From: Enterococcus mundtii
GTDB taxonomy: Bacteria; Bacillota; Bacilli; Lactobacillales; Enterococcaceae
Assembly (NCBI RefSeq): GCF_002813755.1
Contig: NZ_CP018061.1
Location: 297,001-361,000, forward strand
Reading direction: 5' to 3'
Length of the DNA: 64,000 nucleotides
Shown here: positions 37,720 to 47,001 of the stretch, piece by piece
How the letters are laid out: every line of letters starts with the position of its first letter
Numbering within the stretch: position 1 is the first letter of the stretch
Program-made: the position numbers and the translations under genes
Notes under the pieces: generated by a model
Told to the model about the DNA's origin: nothing
The model's database searches: none
What the model saw: only the letters and a program-made list of their open reading frames with translations

Positions 37720-39237
37720 TCATTCGCATATGGATGAGGGAAAGCTCGTTTTGTCAGCTAAAAAATATTGATTGATGATTTTCGGATTGATTTTTTCGAG
37801 TAAGCGATTCCAATCAGAAGCAGAAGGAATAGACCGAAAAAGAATACATTCTGTTACTTCTTGGAATTCTTCTACATGTTCAGGATGATTAGTGATCAAA
37901 AAATCTATCTTGTTTTTAAGAAGATAGTTCTTGTTTACTTCACTAGCGTTTGGATAGAACACACATTGATATTCCATAAAATATTTATTCGATATGGCTT
38001 CAATGAACTGTATGACATGATTATTGCCTTCAAAAAGAAAGGCAATATTTTTTTTGTTTTTCCAGTAGCGTTCTCGAATGGTTTCAACGTAGATCACTAG
38101 GCTAGAAGCGAAATCTACTAAAAAGTCATGAGAGTATAGCGAATGATAAGCCGAGCTGTTTTCTAGAAAATATTGGTACTTACGACACTCATTCGGGAAG
38201 ATTTTTTTAATAAATCGATTGATATCTTGCGTATTTCGATTAGCAGAAATGCACAAATATTCTTTCAGTTTCGCGGTTGTAAAAAAAGATTCTAAAAAGA
38301 TCAGATTGACGAGCTTATTTTCATCGCTACAGTCTAATATCTCTAGAAACTCTTTTGCAAGTCGTTTGCTTTCTGGCCACTGATTGTATGTTGAACAAAA
38401 TTGTTTTTCAACAATGATATCACTCATTTTTCTCTGTGTAATAATGCTACAGAATAAGAAAATCAGTTCATCTTCAGGCAAACGGATGCCGTAATATTTT
38501 TCAATTACGTCATTTATTTTTTCGGCATGTACTTGTTGCATCCGATCAGTCAGGACACAGCGTAAGTGGTTATTTACGTTCACAGTATTTCCCTGCATGA
38601 ATCGCTCAACCGAGATATAAAGTAAGTAAGTGTATAAGAAAAATGAGGTATTTCGATAGAAGTCATTCTTATACAGACAACTGATTTCATTCACCGCTTG
38701 CTGAGCGGAAACAGAAGGGAAGATGGTGTGCGGAGTGATTTCAGATTCATAAAAGAACGTGCAAAAAAAATGTCGTATATCTGCTTCTTGACCAATGATA
38801 TTTACGGGATCATGCGTGATATCCAAATCAAAATGAACTAACTGTGATTGGATTTTTTTGAGGTATTTCAAGAGGGTCGTTTTAGAGAGATGTAACTGAT
38901 CGGACCAATCGTCAAGGGTATATAATTCAGCAAAAAAAATTTTCTCAAGAATTAAAAAAAGTGGCTCGTTCTCAAGTAAAGCAGTTTTTTTCTCTTCGTA
39001 AGTAACTAATTTTAATTGTTTGAATACATACCCCTGATGGGTAGATTCAATCGTGATCGAATCTTCAAAATAATCTCGGATCTGACAGATATCTTTACCA
39101 ATTGTTCTAGAAGTGCTCTCAGTAAGTATTGCTAAGTCATTCGCGTTGCAACAAGCATTCTTTTCAAATTCATTGAGGATTTGAAGCCATCGTATCAGTG
39201 GTTTATTGGTAATGAAATTCAGTTGGAATGTTTTCAA
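37720..39237 (-). CDS. Mga-like transcriptional regulator
   Basis: About 505 residues. The start is taken as TTG at 39237 (MKTFQLNFITNKPLIRWLQI), with GAGGTGG 5 bases upstream, matching its paralogues. The N-terminal HTH (DLAILTESTSRTIGKDICQI), the second HTH (TLDDWSDQLHLSKTTLLKYL), a PRD-like helical middle and a C-terminal EIIB-like domain follow (KKNIAFLFEGNNHVIQFIEA, IDFLITNHPEHVEEFQ). Mga-type regulators activate surface-protein genes in response to sugar status through PTS phosphorylation. It diverges from the WxL operon at 39503, its most likely target. Confidence 0.88.
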   Translation of the reverse strand: MKTFQLNFITNKPLIRWLQILNEFEKNACCNANDLAILTESTSRTIGKDICQIRDYFEDSITIESTHQGYVFKQLKLVTYEEKKTALLENEPLFLILEKIFFAELYTLDDWSDQLHLSKTTLLKYLKKIQSQLVHFDLDITHDPVNIIGQEADIRHFFCTFFYESEITPHTIFPSVSAQQAVNEISCLYKNDFYRNTSFFLYTYLLYISVERFMQGNTVNVNNHLRCVLTDRMQQVHAEKINDVIEKYYGIRLPEDELIFLFCSIITQRKMSDIIVEKQFCSTYNQWPESKRLAKEFLEILDCSDENKLVNLIFLESFFTTAKLKEYLCISANRNTQDINRFIKKIFPNECRKYQYFLENSSAYHSLYSHDFLVDFASSLVIYVETIRERYWKNKKNIAFLFEGNNHVIQFIEAISNKYFMEYQCVFYPNASEVNKNYLLKNKIDFLITNHPEHVEEFQEVTECILFRSIPSASDWNRLLEKINPKIINQYFLADKTSFPSSICE

Positions 39238-39406
39238 TGTACCCACCTCTCATAGATCAGTTTAGTTTAGGGTAGTTGATTCTTTGTTTTAGGTGTAGCT
39301 AATTTTAAGTAAATTATATCTATTAAGTATAATTAGTAAATAGTAATAATTTCAGAGTATGGTGAAAAACGCTAATTGCGAAAGAATGCGTGTGTTGTTT
39401 AAAGTA

Positions 39407-39412
39407 TATAAT
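39407..39412 (+). promoter_or_regulatory. -10 element of the WxL operon
   Basis: TATAAT 91 bases before the first gene, with no recognisable -35 at the proper distance. This is compatible with dependence on an activator such as the divergent Mga-like protein. Confidence 0.4.
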
Positions 39413-39502
39413 GTACTCTTCTAAAAAACAAACTTGAGTCATAAAAATGTTATTTAGAAGAAAATAAATGTAGTTACCTAGAATAGGAGGAATGAAATAA
39501 AT

Positions 39503-39874
39503 GTGAAAAAGAAGCCTTGGTATTTGTTATGGACCATTTTATTGTTTCTTGGGATGCTTCATCAACCAGTTCAAGTCTTTGCGGCAGAAGGCTCCTCTGT
39601 AGAAACGAATAAGAATGTAGGGTTTTACGGAGAAATCGATTATGAAGGGGACCCTAAACCACAACCACCTTCTGAAGAGCAGGCGCAACCCTCAGATAGA
39701 GACGAATATGTACAGGTAAATGGACAATTACCAAAATTAAATCAAGTGATACCAAGTTACGGGTTGCTGGGTCTACTAATTCTTTTATGGGTCATTCGAA
39801 CTTGGTTAAAACGAAGAGATAAGAAAATAAACGAGCAAGTCGCACTATCAAGTAGATGTTTTACAAAAAAATAA
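39503..39874 (+). CDS. small surface protein with LPKLN anchor-like signal
   Basis: A protein of 123 residues. The start is GTG with AGGAGG 10 bases upstream; the nearby ATG is closed at once. A signal peptide (about 1-27) precedes a short acidic, Pro-rich mature part (DYEGDPKPQPPSEEQAQPSD). LPKLN (about 76-80), a hydrophobic helix (YGLLGLLILLWVIRTWL) and a basic tail follow. The arrangement is that of a sortase substrate, but Thr of LPXTG is Leu and Gly is Asn, so it may stay a membrane protein instead. It is the first gene of the WxL operon, and its counterpart in the other operon has LPKTN. Confidence 0.8.
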   Translation: MKKKPWYLLWTILLFLGMLHQPVQVFAAEGSSVETNKNVGFYGEIDYEGDPKPQPPSEEQAQPSDRDEYVQVNGQLPKLNQVIPSYGLLGLLILLWVIRTWLKRRDKKINEQVALSSRCFTKK

Positions 39875-39896
39875 AACAAATAGGGAGAACGAATAA

Positions 39897-40700
39897 ATGA
39901 AAGCATTAAAACTAGTATCAATGTCAGTGTTATTAGCAAGTCTAGCAACAGGAAGTATGGTTGTTCATGCAGACAATACAGATCAGGATGGAACACTAAA
40001 AACGAATGGACAGATCCAATATCGTGAAGCGGATGAGGACAACGGTGAAACAATTGATCCAAACCCGGGACCAGAAGAAGTCATCGTACCTCCTACTCAA
40101 GATGGTGCTTTTGCAATTGCATATGTTGGTGATTATGATTTTGGTTTACGTCAAAATTCAGCATTAGATCAATCTTATCCAGCTGCCGCTTGGTGGTTTG
40201 ACATCGATGAAGAATCAACTGATTTTCCTAATCCTGATATGAATAGCCCATGGGTCAATGAAGCGACAAAACAAGCTGCACGTACACAATTTGCTCAAGT
40301 ACGTGACTTACGTGAAGACCTAACAGGTTGGAACCTGGCATTGAAACAAGAAGCACAATTTACGAATGGGGAAAGAAGCTTAAATGGTGCTCAAGTCAAG
40401 TTTGCGAATGGGACAGCTCAAAATACAAGTGACGAATTACCAACGATAAATTCAGGTTTCACGTTGATTCCGGAAAATAGCCGAGTGATCATGACTGCCG
40501 GAAGCAACATAGGCTATGGACTAAGTACTGCCATGTGGGGAGATAAAACCAACTTAGTGCAAGACAGTGAAGTAGATGGAGGATTGGCTAATCCTTCTGT
40601 ACAATTAAGTGTACCTGGCACAACACGTACAGATGCTAATTCCAAATATACGACTAATTTATTATGGACATTGTCTGCAACACCGGCAAATATCAATTAA
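39897..40700 (+). CDS. small WxL domain surface protein (Swp type)
   Basis: A protein of 267 residues with a signal peptide (about 1-25, ending VVHADN). A Pro/acidic linker (DPNPGPEEVIVPPT) is followed by a WxL domain. The first W-x-L motif is GWNLALKQEAQF (Trp near 144) and the second LLWTLSATPAN at the C-terminus. The WxL domain binds peptidoglycan non-covalently. GGGAGAAC precedes the ATG, 22 bases after the LPKLN gene. A terminator follows, so this gene is probably the most highly expressed of the operon. It corresponds to swp in the swp-duf-lwp operons of E. faecium. Confidence 0.92.
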   Translation: MKALKLVSMSVLLASLATGSMVVHADNTDQDGTLKTNGQIQYREADEDNGETIDPNPGPEEVIVPPTQDGAFAIAYVGDYDFGLRQNSALDQSYPAAAWWFDIDEESTDFPNPDMNSPWVNEATKQAARTQFAQVRDLREDLTGWNLALKQEAQFTNGERSLNGAQVKFANGTAQNTSDELPTINSGFTLIPENSRVIMTAGSNIGYGLSTAMWGDKTNLVQDSEVDGGLANPSVQLSVPGTTRTDANSKYTTNLLWTLSATPANIN

Positions 40701-40725
40701 CTAGCTAGAGATTTGAAAGGTTGAT

Positions 40726-40760
40726 AAAAAACAACGATGCAGTCAGCATCGTTGTTTTTT
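40726..40760 (+). terminator. internal terminator of the WxL operon
   Basis: A perfect 15-base stem AAAAAACAACGATGC / GCATCGTTGTTTTTT with loop AGTCA. It ends 15 bases before the next ATG, with the ribosome site directly after it. Partial read-through would lower expression of the two downstream genes relative to the small WxL protein. Confidence 0.88.
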
Positions 40761-40775
40761 AGAAAGGAGATAACT

Positions 40776-41861
40776 ATGCCTTTATTGAACAAGTTTACAG
40801 CATCTTTTCTGGTTATGCTTTATGTAATGATCGGGTTTGTTGGTTTTTCTCAAGAGGTATTTGCCAATGGTGAACTAAATTTTAGTGTTCGCACAATTAC
40901 GCCTGAAAGTCAATTTGGGGATGATAAAGGCTACTTTGATGTGGAATTGCAACCAGGAGAAACAGAAGAACTCACGTTAGTGGTGAAAAATGTTAGAAAT
41001 ATCCCGATCGATCTCTCGATCACAGCTCATACTGCCTACACAAATATCAATGGTGTGGTTGAATATGGCGGAGAAACTGACCAGCCCGATCCTACATTAA
41101 AAGTGGAAATGAAGGACTTACTGGATGTCGAAGATGAACCCATTCGTTTAGAAGCAGGAGAGGAAAAACGGATCGTTACAACCCTCACTATGCCTCAGGA
41201 TGAGGTAGAAGGATTATTAGCCGGTGGCTTACAACTAAGCGAAGTGGCACAAGAAGAAGAGGAAGAGGATTCTGAGGATAAAGGAATGCAGATCATCAAT
41301 TCTTTTTCTTATGTAATTGGTGTCGTAGCGAGTAATGATCGTACACAAACGATTGTTCCAGAATTGGCGCTTTTAGATGTATTTGCGGATCAAATAAATT
41401 ATAGAAACGCCTTTAGTGCGACGATTCAGAATTTCTTACCTACTTTTGTGAATGAACTAAGTGTGGAAGCCTCGATACGTAGAGAAGGATCTGATACGAT
41501 TTTATATCGAGCATCAGAGGAGATGATGCAAATGGCACCTAACTCCAATTTTAATTTTCCAATCTCACTCAATGGCGAACGTTTTAGAAGCGGGACATAT
41601 GTGCTGAATATGACGGCTCGCTCTGGCGAACATGAATGGACTTGGGAAGAAACTTTTGATGTGACAGCAGACGAAGCAAGACGCTTGAACCAATCAGATG
41701 TTTCCGTTAAAGATACCAACTGGTGGTTGATTGCAGCAATCGTTCTAATCGTGATCATTATTAGTGTACTCGCCTATACGACATACAAAAATAAGAAAAA
41801 AGCAAAACTAATGCAAGAAAAATACATGGATACACTTTCAGAAAATAAAACAGATGACTAG
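40776..41861 (+). CDS. DUF916/DUF3324 WxL-associated membrane protein
   Basis: About 361 residues. The start at 40776 has AAAGGAGA upstream. A signal peptide (about 1-30) is followed by DUF916 (about 35-155; FSVRTITPESQFGDDKGYFD, GETEELTLVVKNVRNIPIDL) and DUF3324 (about 165-310; SFSYVIGVVASNDRTQTIVP, RSGEHEWTWEETFDV). One membrane helix (NWWLIAAIVLIVIIISVLAY) and a basic tail close it. Such proteins bind WxL proteins and peptidoglycan and hold the complex at the membrane. It corresponds to duf of E. faecium operons and sits between the small and large WxL genes. Confidence 0.93.
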   Translation: MPLLNKFTASFLVMLYVMIGFVGFSQEVFANGELNFSVRTITPESQFGDDKGYFDVELQPGETEELTLVVKNVRNIPIDLSITAHTAYTNINGVVEYGGETDQPDPTLKVEMKDLLDVEDEPIRLEAGEEKRIVTTLTMPQDEVEGLLAGGLQLSEVAQEEEEEDSEDKGMQIINSFSYVIGVVASNDRTQTIVPELALLDVFADQINYRNAFSATIQNFLPTFVNELSVEASIRREGSDTILYRASEEMMQMAPNSNFNFPISLNGERFRSGTYVLNMTARSGEHEWTWEETFDVTADEARRLNQSDVSVKDTNWWLIAAIVLIVIIISVLAYTTYKNKKKAKLMQEKYMDTLSENKTDD

Positions 41862-41874
41862 AGGAGGAGGACCA

Positions 41875-44800
41875 ATGCGTCAAAAAGTATGTAAAATGAT
41901 GACTAAAATAAGTGTTTCAATCTTTGCACTATATACTTTGGGTATACCTTTCCTCGCTGTTGCGGAGACAATCGATCAAGGGAGTCAACCTATAAACACG
42001 CCGAACAGTAATAGTCAATCAACAGAATCAGCTGAAGTGAAGGATACCCAGTCACTGGCACCCGCTTTTTCTTTTGAGCAAGCGGTAATAAAGGGAACTG
42101 AAAAGACGGTAACTGCCCTTTCGTTTATAAGTACAGAAGAAGTGGATAACGTGGCAATCAAACTTCCGTCAACTGCTGAGATCATTGAAGATGAATTGTC
42201 ATCAGGGATGAGTAGCAGTTATGATGAAACGTTTGACCAGTGGCTCCTATCATCAGAAACTCCGAAAAAGGAATTTACCGTACCTGTGATGTTTGCAGAA
42301 GCAGGAACCTATTCAGTAACTGTAGGAGAAGCGGCAACTGTTAAAGTAGAAATCACGAAGGCTGATCCGAACCATTCTTCAGGAGAAGAAAAGTCAGAAA
42401 ACGACGAACCAAAGGAAGAAAGAAATCGCTCGGAAGAGAAACAGGACGAAGAAAATGTCTTTCAAGGAGCAACGGTACCGGTTTCGACTCGTGCAGAATT
42501 TTTAAGTGCACTCGCCAATCCAGAGGTTTCTATCATCAATTTAGAACGTTCGATCGATATAGGTTCAGTTATCAGTCCAGAAAACTTAGACATTGATCGT
42601 TCGCTAAAAATCAATGGGCAAATGAATACTTTGAATATCGGCACCGGACAAGTGCGTTTATTGACGACTACTGAGAGCAAAACTTTAAGAATTGAAAATA
42701 CTTTTCTTAATAAAACAGATACCAATCCCTTTGTTATCGGGCAATCGTCTGGTGAAAATTGGACCCTTCAAATGGAAGATGTTTCAAGAGACAGCTCATC
42801 GATCAATTATTTTAGAGTAGCTGATATCTCAAGCGCAGTGGTACGAATAACTGGCGGTGAGTTAACCATAGATAATAGGATCAATCTACCAGGCGCGCTG
42901 TTTACGACAAAAGAATTTATCGTAGAAAATCAGGCAGTCGTGAAGCTGGGGAATACTCAAAATTCTGCGTTGGCATTTACGAGAGCGAATGCTAAACTGA
43001 TCGTCGCAGACGGAGCAGAACTGTTTATTACGAACAGTGGAACAACTGCTTTGCAAAATTCCGTCTATTTTACGGGGAGCAATGCGACAGTTTCTGTTAA
43101 AAACAACGGTAACTTACAAATCCAAGCGGATGGTGCAGCATCTACTTCGTCAGACGCTACAAGTAGGAATGCGCTCTCGATGACAGGGAATCAGTCGAGC
43201 ATTGAGCTGGAAAATGGAAGGTTAAATGCGACAACTACAGGTGGACAGGCAATTATCATGACAGGGGAAAACCCAACAATCGATGTGGCATCAGGTAGTC
43301 AATGGCAAAGTCAATCGAATACAGCGCATTCCATCAACCTTACAGGTGCAAATGGCGCATTCAACATAGCTAAATCAACGGCGGTAATCCAATCGACTAC
43401 AGGAAATAGTCTAGTCATGTCTGGAAACGATGCAACTTTTGAAGTAAATGACTCAAGTAATGTAACGATCAACTCTAGTACAGGCAATCGGCTGACAATG
43501 ACTGGTACAACGCCGACAATGACGATCAATGACAGTGATTTGAAGATGACTGCGACAACTGGGGCAGGTATTCGATTGTTGAATCAAGAAGCGATGTTAA
43601 CTGTTGATAATAGTGCTGTTGCTATTACAAATACAGGGAACCGAACCGAGGATATCAATCAACTCGGCACCACCACATTAGGTAAAAATTCTACGTTACG
43701 TATCCAAAATGGTGCAACGCTAGACGTTCAAGGTGCGTTAGTATCTACCGCAGGTGTGAATAGTTTGATTGGACTTTATGGGGAAGAGGCAAAAGCAACT
43801 CTTTCAGAAAATGCTCAACTGAATCTGACAGTCAACAGTGGAACAGGAAATGGCATATATTTACAAGGAAAGAAAACGGGTATTACATTTGCAGATTCTA
43901 AAGCTGACATACAGACAGTGACAGGAAGAGCGGTGGAACTATCTGGGGCTGAGCCATCTGTCCATTTAGATAGAAGTGACTTGACAACGAAATCAACAAG
44001 TACCGGTGGAGCTGTTCTTCTGACAGGTGAAACTAGTTTATTTACCCTAGATAACCAAAGTAATATGAGTGTAGAAAATGAAGGCGGAGCAATTGCTAAT
44101 GTCTCTCTTCAAGGAAATCAAGCAAAAATGGTTGTTGACAACCAATCACAACTATCCGTCGCAGTTCCAAGTACTAATTCAGCTGACACTGTCATAACGA
44201 ATAATAGTATCTATTTAAAGGGAAATGCTCCTACCATGGAAATTACTCGAGGAGCTAGCGTGGATGTATTGGTCCGCTCGGGTACGAAGAGAGGGATTCG
44301 CTTAGACGGTGCGAATGCTGTTTTATCACTTAATCAAGGCGGAAAGTTAACTGCGGAAACGCAAGCAGCGACAGCGATACAATTGAATGGTGATTATGTC
44401 AAACTCCTAGCAGAGAATAAAGAGACAAGTATCAATGCGAAAAGTAACTATATCGCAACCACTGTAAATGGTGTATCCACTGTGAAGTTAGGCGAAGAAG
44501 AAACAGAAAAAATTGGGCGTGAGCCAATTGTAGGAGCATCCGATTCAGCAAATATCACACTTTGGGCGAACTCATCCTCTGCATTAGTCTTACAAGGAAT
44601 CAATGGACAGTTCAATGTAAATAGCAAGGCGACATTAAAGTTAGATTCAGGTCCTTCTGGACAACTTGAAGCAAATAATGCGAATGCTACTTTAAGATTT
44701 TTACGTTCCGGTCCAAATAATACAGGAACGACGCACGGTGGCTATCAATTCAATATCAATGGTGGAGATATGACCGTGACTAAGCGAAAAGGTAACGCAG

Positions 44801-46752
44801 GGGGTGCAGCGCAAATGGCGCCAGCAATCCGGATGTGGGGCAGTAACAACCAAGTGACTGTTAGTAATGCGGGGCGATTGTTAGTAGTCAATGAGGGGAC
44901 TGGTATTGCTCACGATGGGAATACAGGTGGTGGAAACCAAGGAATCCATTATACTGCGGGATCAAATAATGGGTTTTCTGTCAATGATCCGGGTTCAGAA
45001 GTAAGAATCTATGCGAATGATGGTCCCGCATTGGATATGAGTGATGCGACAGTGGCCGGTGGAAATACCGTCGGTGGAAATGGTGAGATCAGAGTGAGTA
45101 ATTTAGGTTATTTTGAAGCTTCCGGTCGTACGGCAAGCGCAAATGCAGGTATTTTTCGTGGTCGTTCAACTACTGTGAATTTCGATAATCCGCTATTTAT
45201 GGACTATCGGAATAATCGTGTAGGTGGCGGGAATATTTTTAGTAATATTGCGAGCTCCACTTTAACTGCTACTGCAAGTGATTTTGCTGTTTGGAAAGAT
45301 GGTACAGACTTAGATGCCGATCCCTATCTTCACTCGAACAATATGGATTATACTTTCTCTGGCACTAACTTTTCTACGCTCACTTCAATGGAACCAGCAG
45401 AACGTTTCGATTTTGATGCATTTGGTTCATCGGGTTTAACTTCTTATTCTCGACTCAGCTCAAACAATGCACGTTGGGCAATCGTGAATGAATTGAGAGT
45501 ACCGACGAATGCGGATAAAAAAATCCACGGGTTGATCCGTATGCCAGTTGGTCTCCATGACAGCCGCCCCGCGTGGCAAGATGAAGTGAAGGTAACTGTG
45601 GAAATCGAAAGAGATGGGGCAGTGATCCAGACATACGAAACCTTGACACATGGTCACGCAGCGGAAAAACCAGGTATTAGTATCTATGATGAAGAGCCAC
45701 AAGGCGGCGTTTTTGAAATCGAACTTGACGAATATTTACAACCAGGCGATCTTGTACGTATCACAGATGTTGAGGTTTTAGCAGGTGAAATGGAAGGCGA
45801 TTTTGAAAATGTGTATGAAGTGGAAGATGTCACCGTATTTCCTATCATACCACCTTCACCTGCGACTTTTTCCAATCATTTAGTTCCGGCAAATGCGCGG
45901 GTTATTTCAGGTCATTCCGACGATCCTGAGGTAGAGGTTACGGCGACTCATAATGGAGAAACAATCGATCCTACCCTCATTACCATAGATGATAAAGGGG
46001 ATATCAGGATTGCTGTTGAGAAATTAAACTTAGCAGTAGATGATGTCATCCAAGTCTTCTTAAGAGATCGCCAAGGTTCTGCTAGTGAAGCTGGTGTCAT
46101 GAATCCACCAGAGACGAATAATCACGTAGGAAACATCAATCCGAAAACGCCATTAGCATTTCGGGATGCAACGTTTGTTCCTGCTACCACATTGATTGTC
46201 GGTGGTATGGTCGATGGAGAGCTAACGATCGATCAAGCAAGTAATTGGGACTTTGGGACCCAACCGCTTACGACTAAAACACAAACGTACCATGCATTAC
46301 CGAGTCAGATAGGCGGTACGGAGCAGGGAACTTCCAGACCGAATTTTGTTCAGGTGACAGATGAGCGACCGGTATCAGAAATAAGTGGCTGGAGTTTGTT
46401 CATCAAACAAGAAGAACAATTTTCTAATCAAAAAACAGGTGAATTGAAAGGTGCACAACTTAGTTGGAAAAATGGACAAGCCATTTCAAGCACTGGAGAA
46501 ATCGGCAATGAAGATAATTTAGGTATCATCCGCACGAGTGGGATCTTGATTCCTAATAATAATAGTATCCAATTGATCGATGCCAATCTATTCATAGAGA
46601 AGCAAACATGGTTTTATAATTTTGGGGATGATTCGAATAAAGAGAGCAGTATCTTTCTAAATGTGCCGAATACAGCAAATGCAAAAGCAACAAACTATAC
46701 GACGCACATCAATTACTCGTTTCAAGCCACTCCTAAAAATCGAATAGAATGA
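41875..46752 (+). CDS. large WxL domain protein with beta-solenoid repeats (Lwp type)
   Basis: About 1625 residues. The start at 41875 has AGAGGAGG 4 bases upstream. A signal peptide (about 1-32) and a charged Glu/Lys linker (about 165-195) come first. Next is a pectate-lyase-like opening (STRAEFLSALANPEVSIINL), as in the two paralogues upstream. From about 390 to 870 roughly a dozen 25-28-residue repeats follow the pattern TG-x2-I-x-M-[TS]-G-x3-[PA]-T-[IM]-x-[VI]-x-[DN]-S, predicted to form a long solenoid. The C-terminal WxL domain (about 1415-1625) has GWSLFIKQEEQF and ends INYSFQATPKN, with Ser-Phe in place of the second Trp motif. It is a surface adhesin-like protein, the last gene of the operon. 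Confidence 0.9.
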   Translation: MRQKVCKMMTKISVSIFALYTLGIPFLAVAETIDQGSQPINTPNSNSQSTESAEVKDTQSLAPAFSFEQAVIKGTEKTVTALSFISTEEVDNVAIKLPSTAEIIEDELSSGMSSSYDETFDQWLLSSETPKKEFTVPVMFAEAGTYSVTVGEAATVKVEITKADPNHSSGEEKSENDEPKEERNRSEEKQDEENVFQGATVPVSTRAEFLSALANPEVSIINLERSIDIGSVISPENLDIDRSLKINGQMNTLNIGTGQVRLLTTTESKTLRIENTFLNKTDTNPFVIGQSSGENWTLQMEDVSRDSSSINYFRVADISSAVVRITGGELTIDNRINLPGALFTTKEFIVENQAVVKLGNTQNSALAFTRANAKLIVADGAELFITNSGTTALQNSVYFTGSNATVSVKNNGNLQIQADGAASTSSDATSRNALSMTGNQSSIELENGRLNATTTGGQAIIMTGENPTIDVASGSQWQSQSNTAHSINLTGANGAFNIAKSTAVIQSTTGNSLVMSGNDATFEVNDSSNVTINSSTGNRLTMTGTTPTMTINDSDLKMTATTGAGIRLLNQEAMLTVDNSAVAITNTGNRTEDINQLGTTTLGKNSTLRIQNGATLDVQGALVSTAGVNSLIGLYGEEAKATLSENAQLNLTVNSGTGNGIYLQGKKTGITFADSKADIQTVTGRAVELSGAEPSVHLDRSDLTTKSTSTGGAVLLTGETSLFTLDNQSNMSVENEGGAIANVSLQGNQAKMVVDNQSQLSVAVPSTNSADTVITNNSIYLKGNAPTMEITRGASVDVLVRSGTKRGIRLDGANAVLSLNQGGKLTAETQAATAIQLNGDYVKLLAENKETSINAKSNYIATTVNGVSTVKLGEEETEKIGREPIVGASDSANITLWANSSSALVLQGINGQFNVNSKATLKLDSGPSGQLEANNANATLRFLRSGPNNTGTTHGGYQFNINGGDMTVTKRKGNAGGAAQMAPAIRMWGSNNQVTVSNAGRLLVVNEGTGIAHDGNTGGGNQGIHYTAGSNNGFSVNDPGSEVRIYANDGPALDMSDATVAGGNTVGGNGEIRVSNLGYFEASGRTASANAGIFRGRSTTVNFDNPLFMDYRNNRVGGGNIFSNIASSTLTATASDFAVWKDGTDLDADPYLHSNNMDYTFSGTNFSTLTSMEPAERFDFDAFGSSGLTSYSRLSSNNARWAIVNELRVPTNADKKIHGLIRMPVGLHDSRPAWQDEVKVTVEIERDGAVIQTYETLTHGHAAEKPGISIYDEEPQGGVFEIELDEYLQPGDLVRITDVEVLAGEMEGDFENVYEVEDVTVFPIIPPSPATFSNHLVPANARVISGHSDDPEVEVTATHNGETIDPTLITIDDKGDIRIAVEKLNLAVDDVIQVFLRDRQGSASEAGVMNPPETNNHVGNINPKTPLAFRDATFVPATTLIVGGMVDGELTIDQASNWDFGTQPLTTKTQTYHALPSQIGGTEQGTSRPNFVQVTDERPVSEISGWSLFIKQEEQFSNQKTGELKGAQLSWKNGQAISSTGEIGNEDNLGIIRTSGILIPNNNSIQLIDANLFIEKQTWFYNFGDDSNKESSIFLNVPNTANAKATNYTTHINYSFQATPKNRIE

Positions 46753-46796
46753 ACCAGTCAGTGGTGATTAAAATCGACTGGAAATGAAAAAAACAT

Positions 46797-46847
46797 AAAA
46801 AGGAATTCAATTGATCGGTACATTAAGGTCAATTGAATTCCTTTTTT
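46797..46847. terminator. bidirectional terminator, WxL operon / Mga-like gene
   Basis: AAAAAGGAATTCAATTGA pairs perfectly with TCAATTGAATTCCTTTTT around a 14-base loop. A- and T-runs flank both sides. Confidence 0.92.
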
Positions 46848-47001
46848 AGATGTAAGATGTGGCAAGTGATGATTATAAGTATAAATATAAATGCACTGAA
46901 AGAGTCGTCGGAAGACCATCTACTCCGAGTCGGTGGAATTGTATTTACTTGTTTGGATCACCACATTATGCAGTAGAAAAAATGAATAACTGTAAGTTTT
47001 A

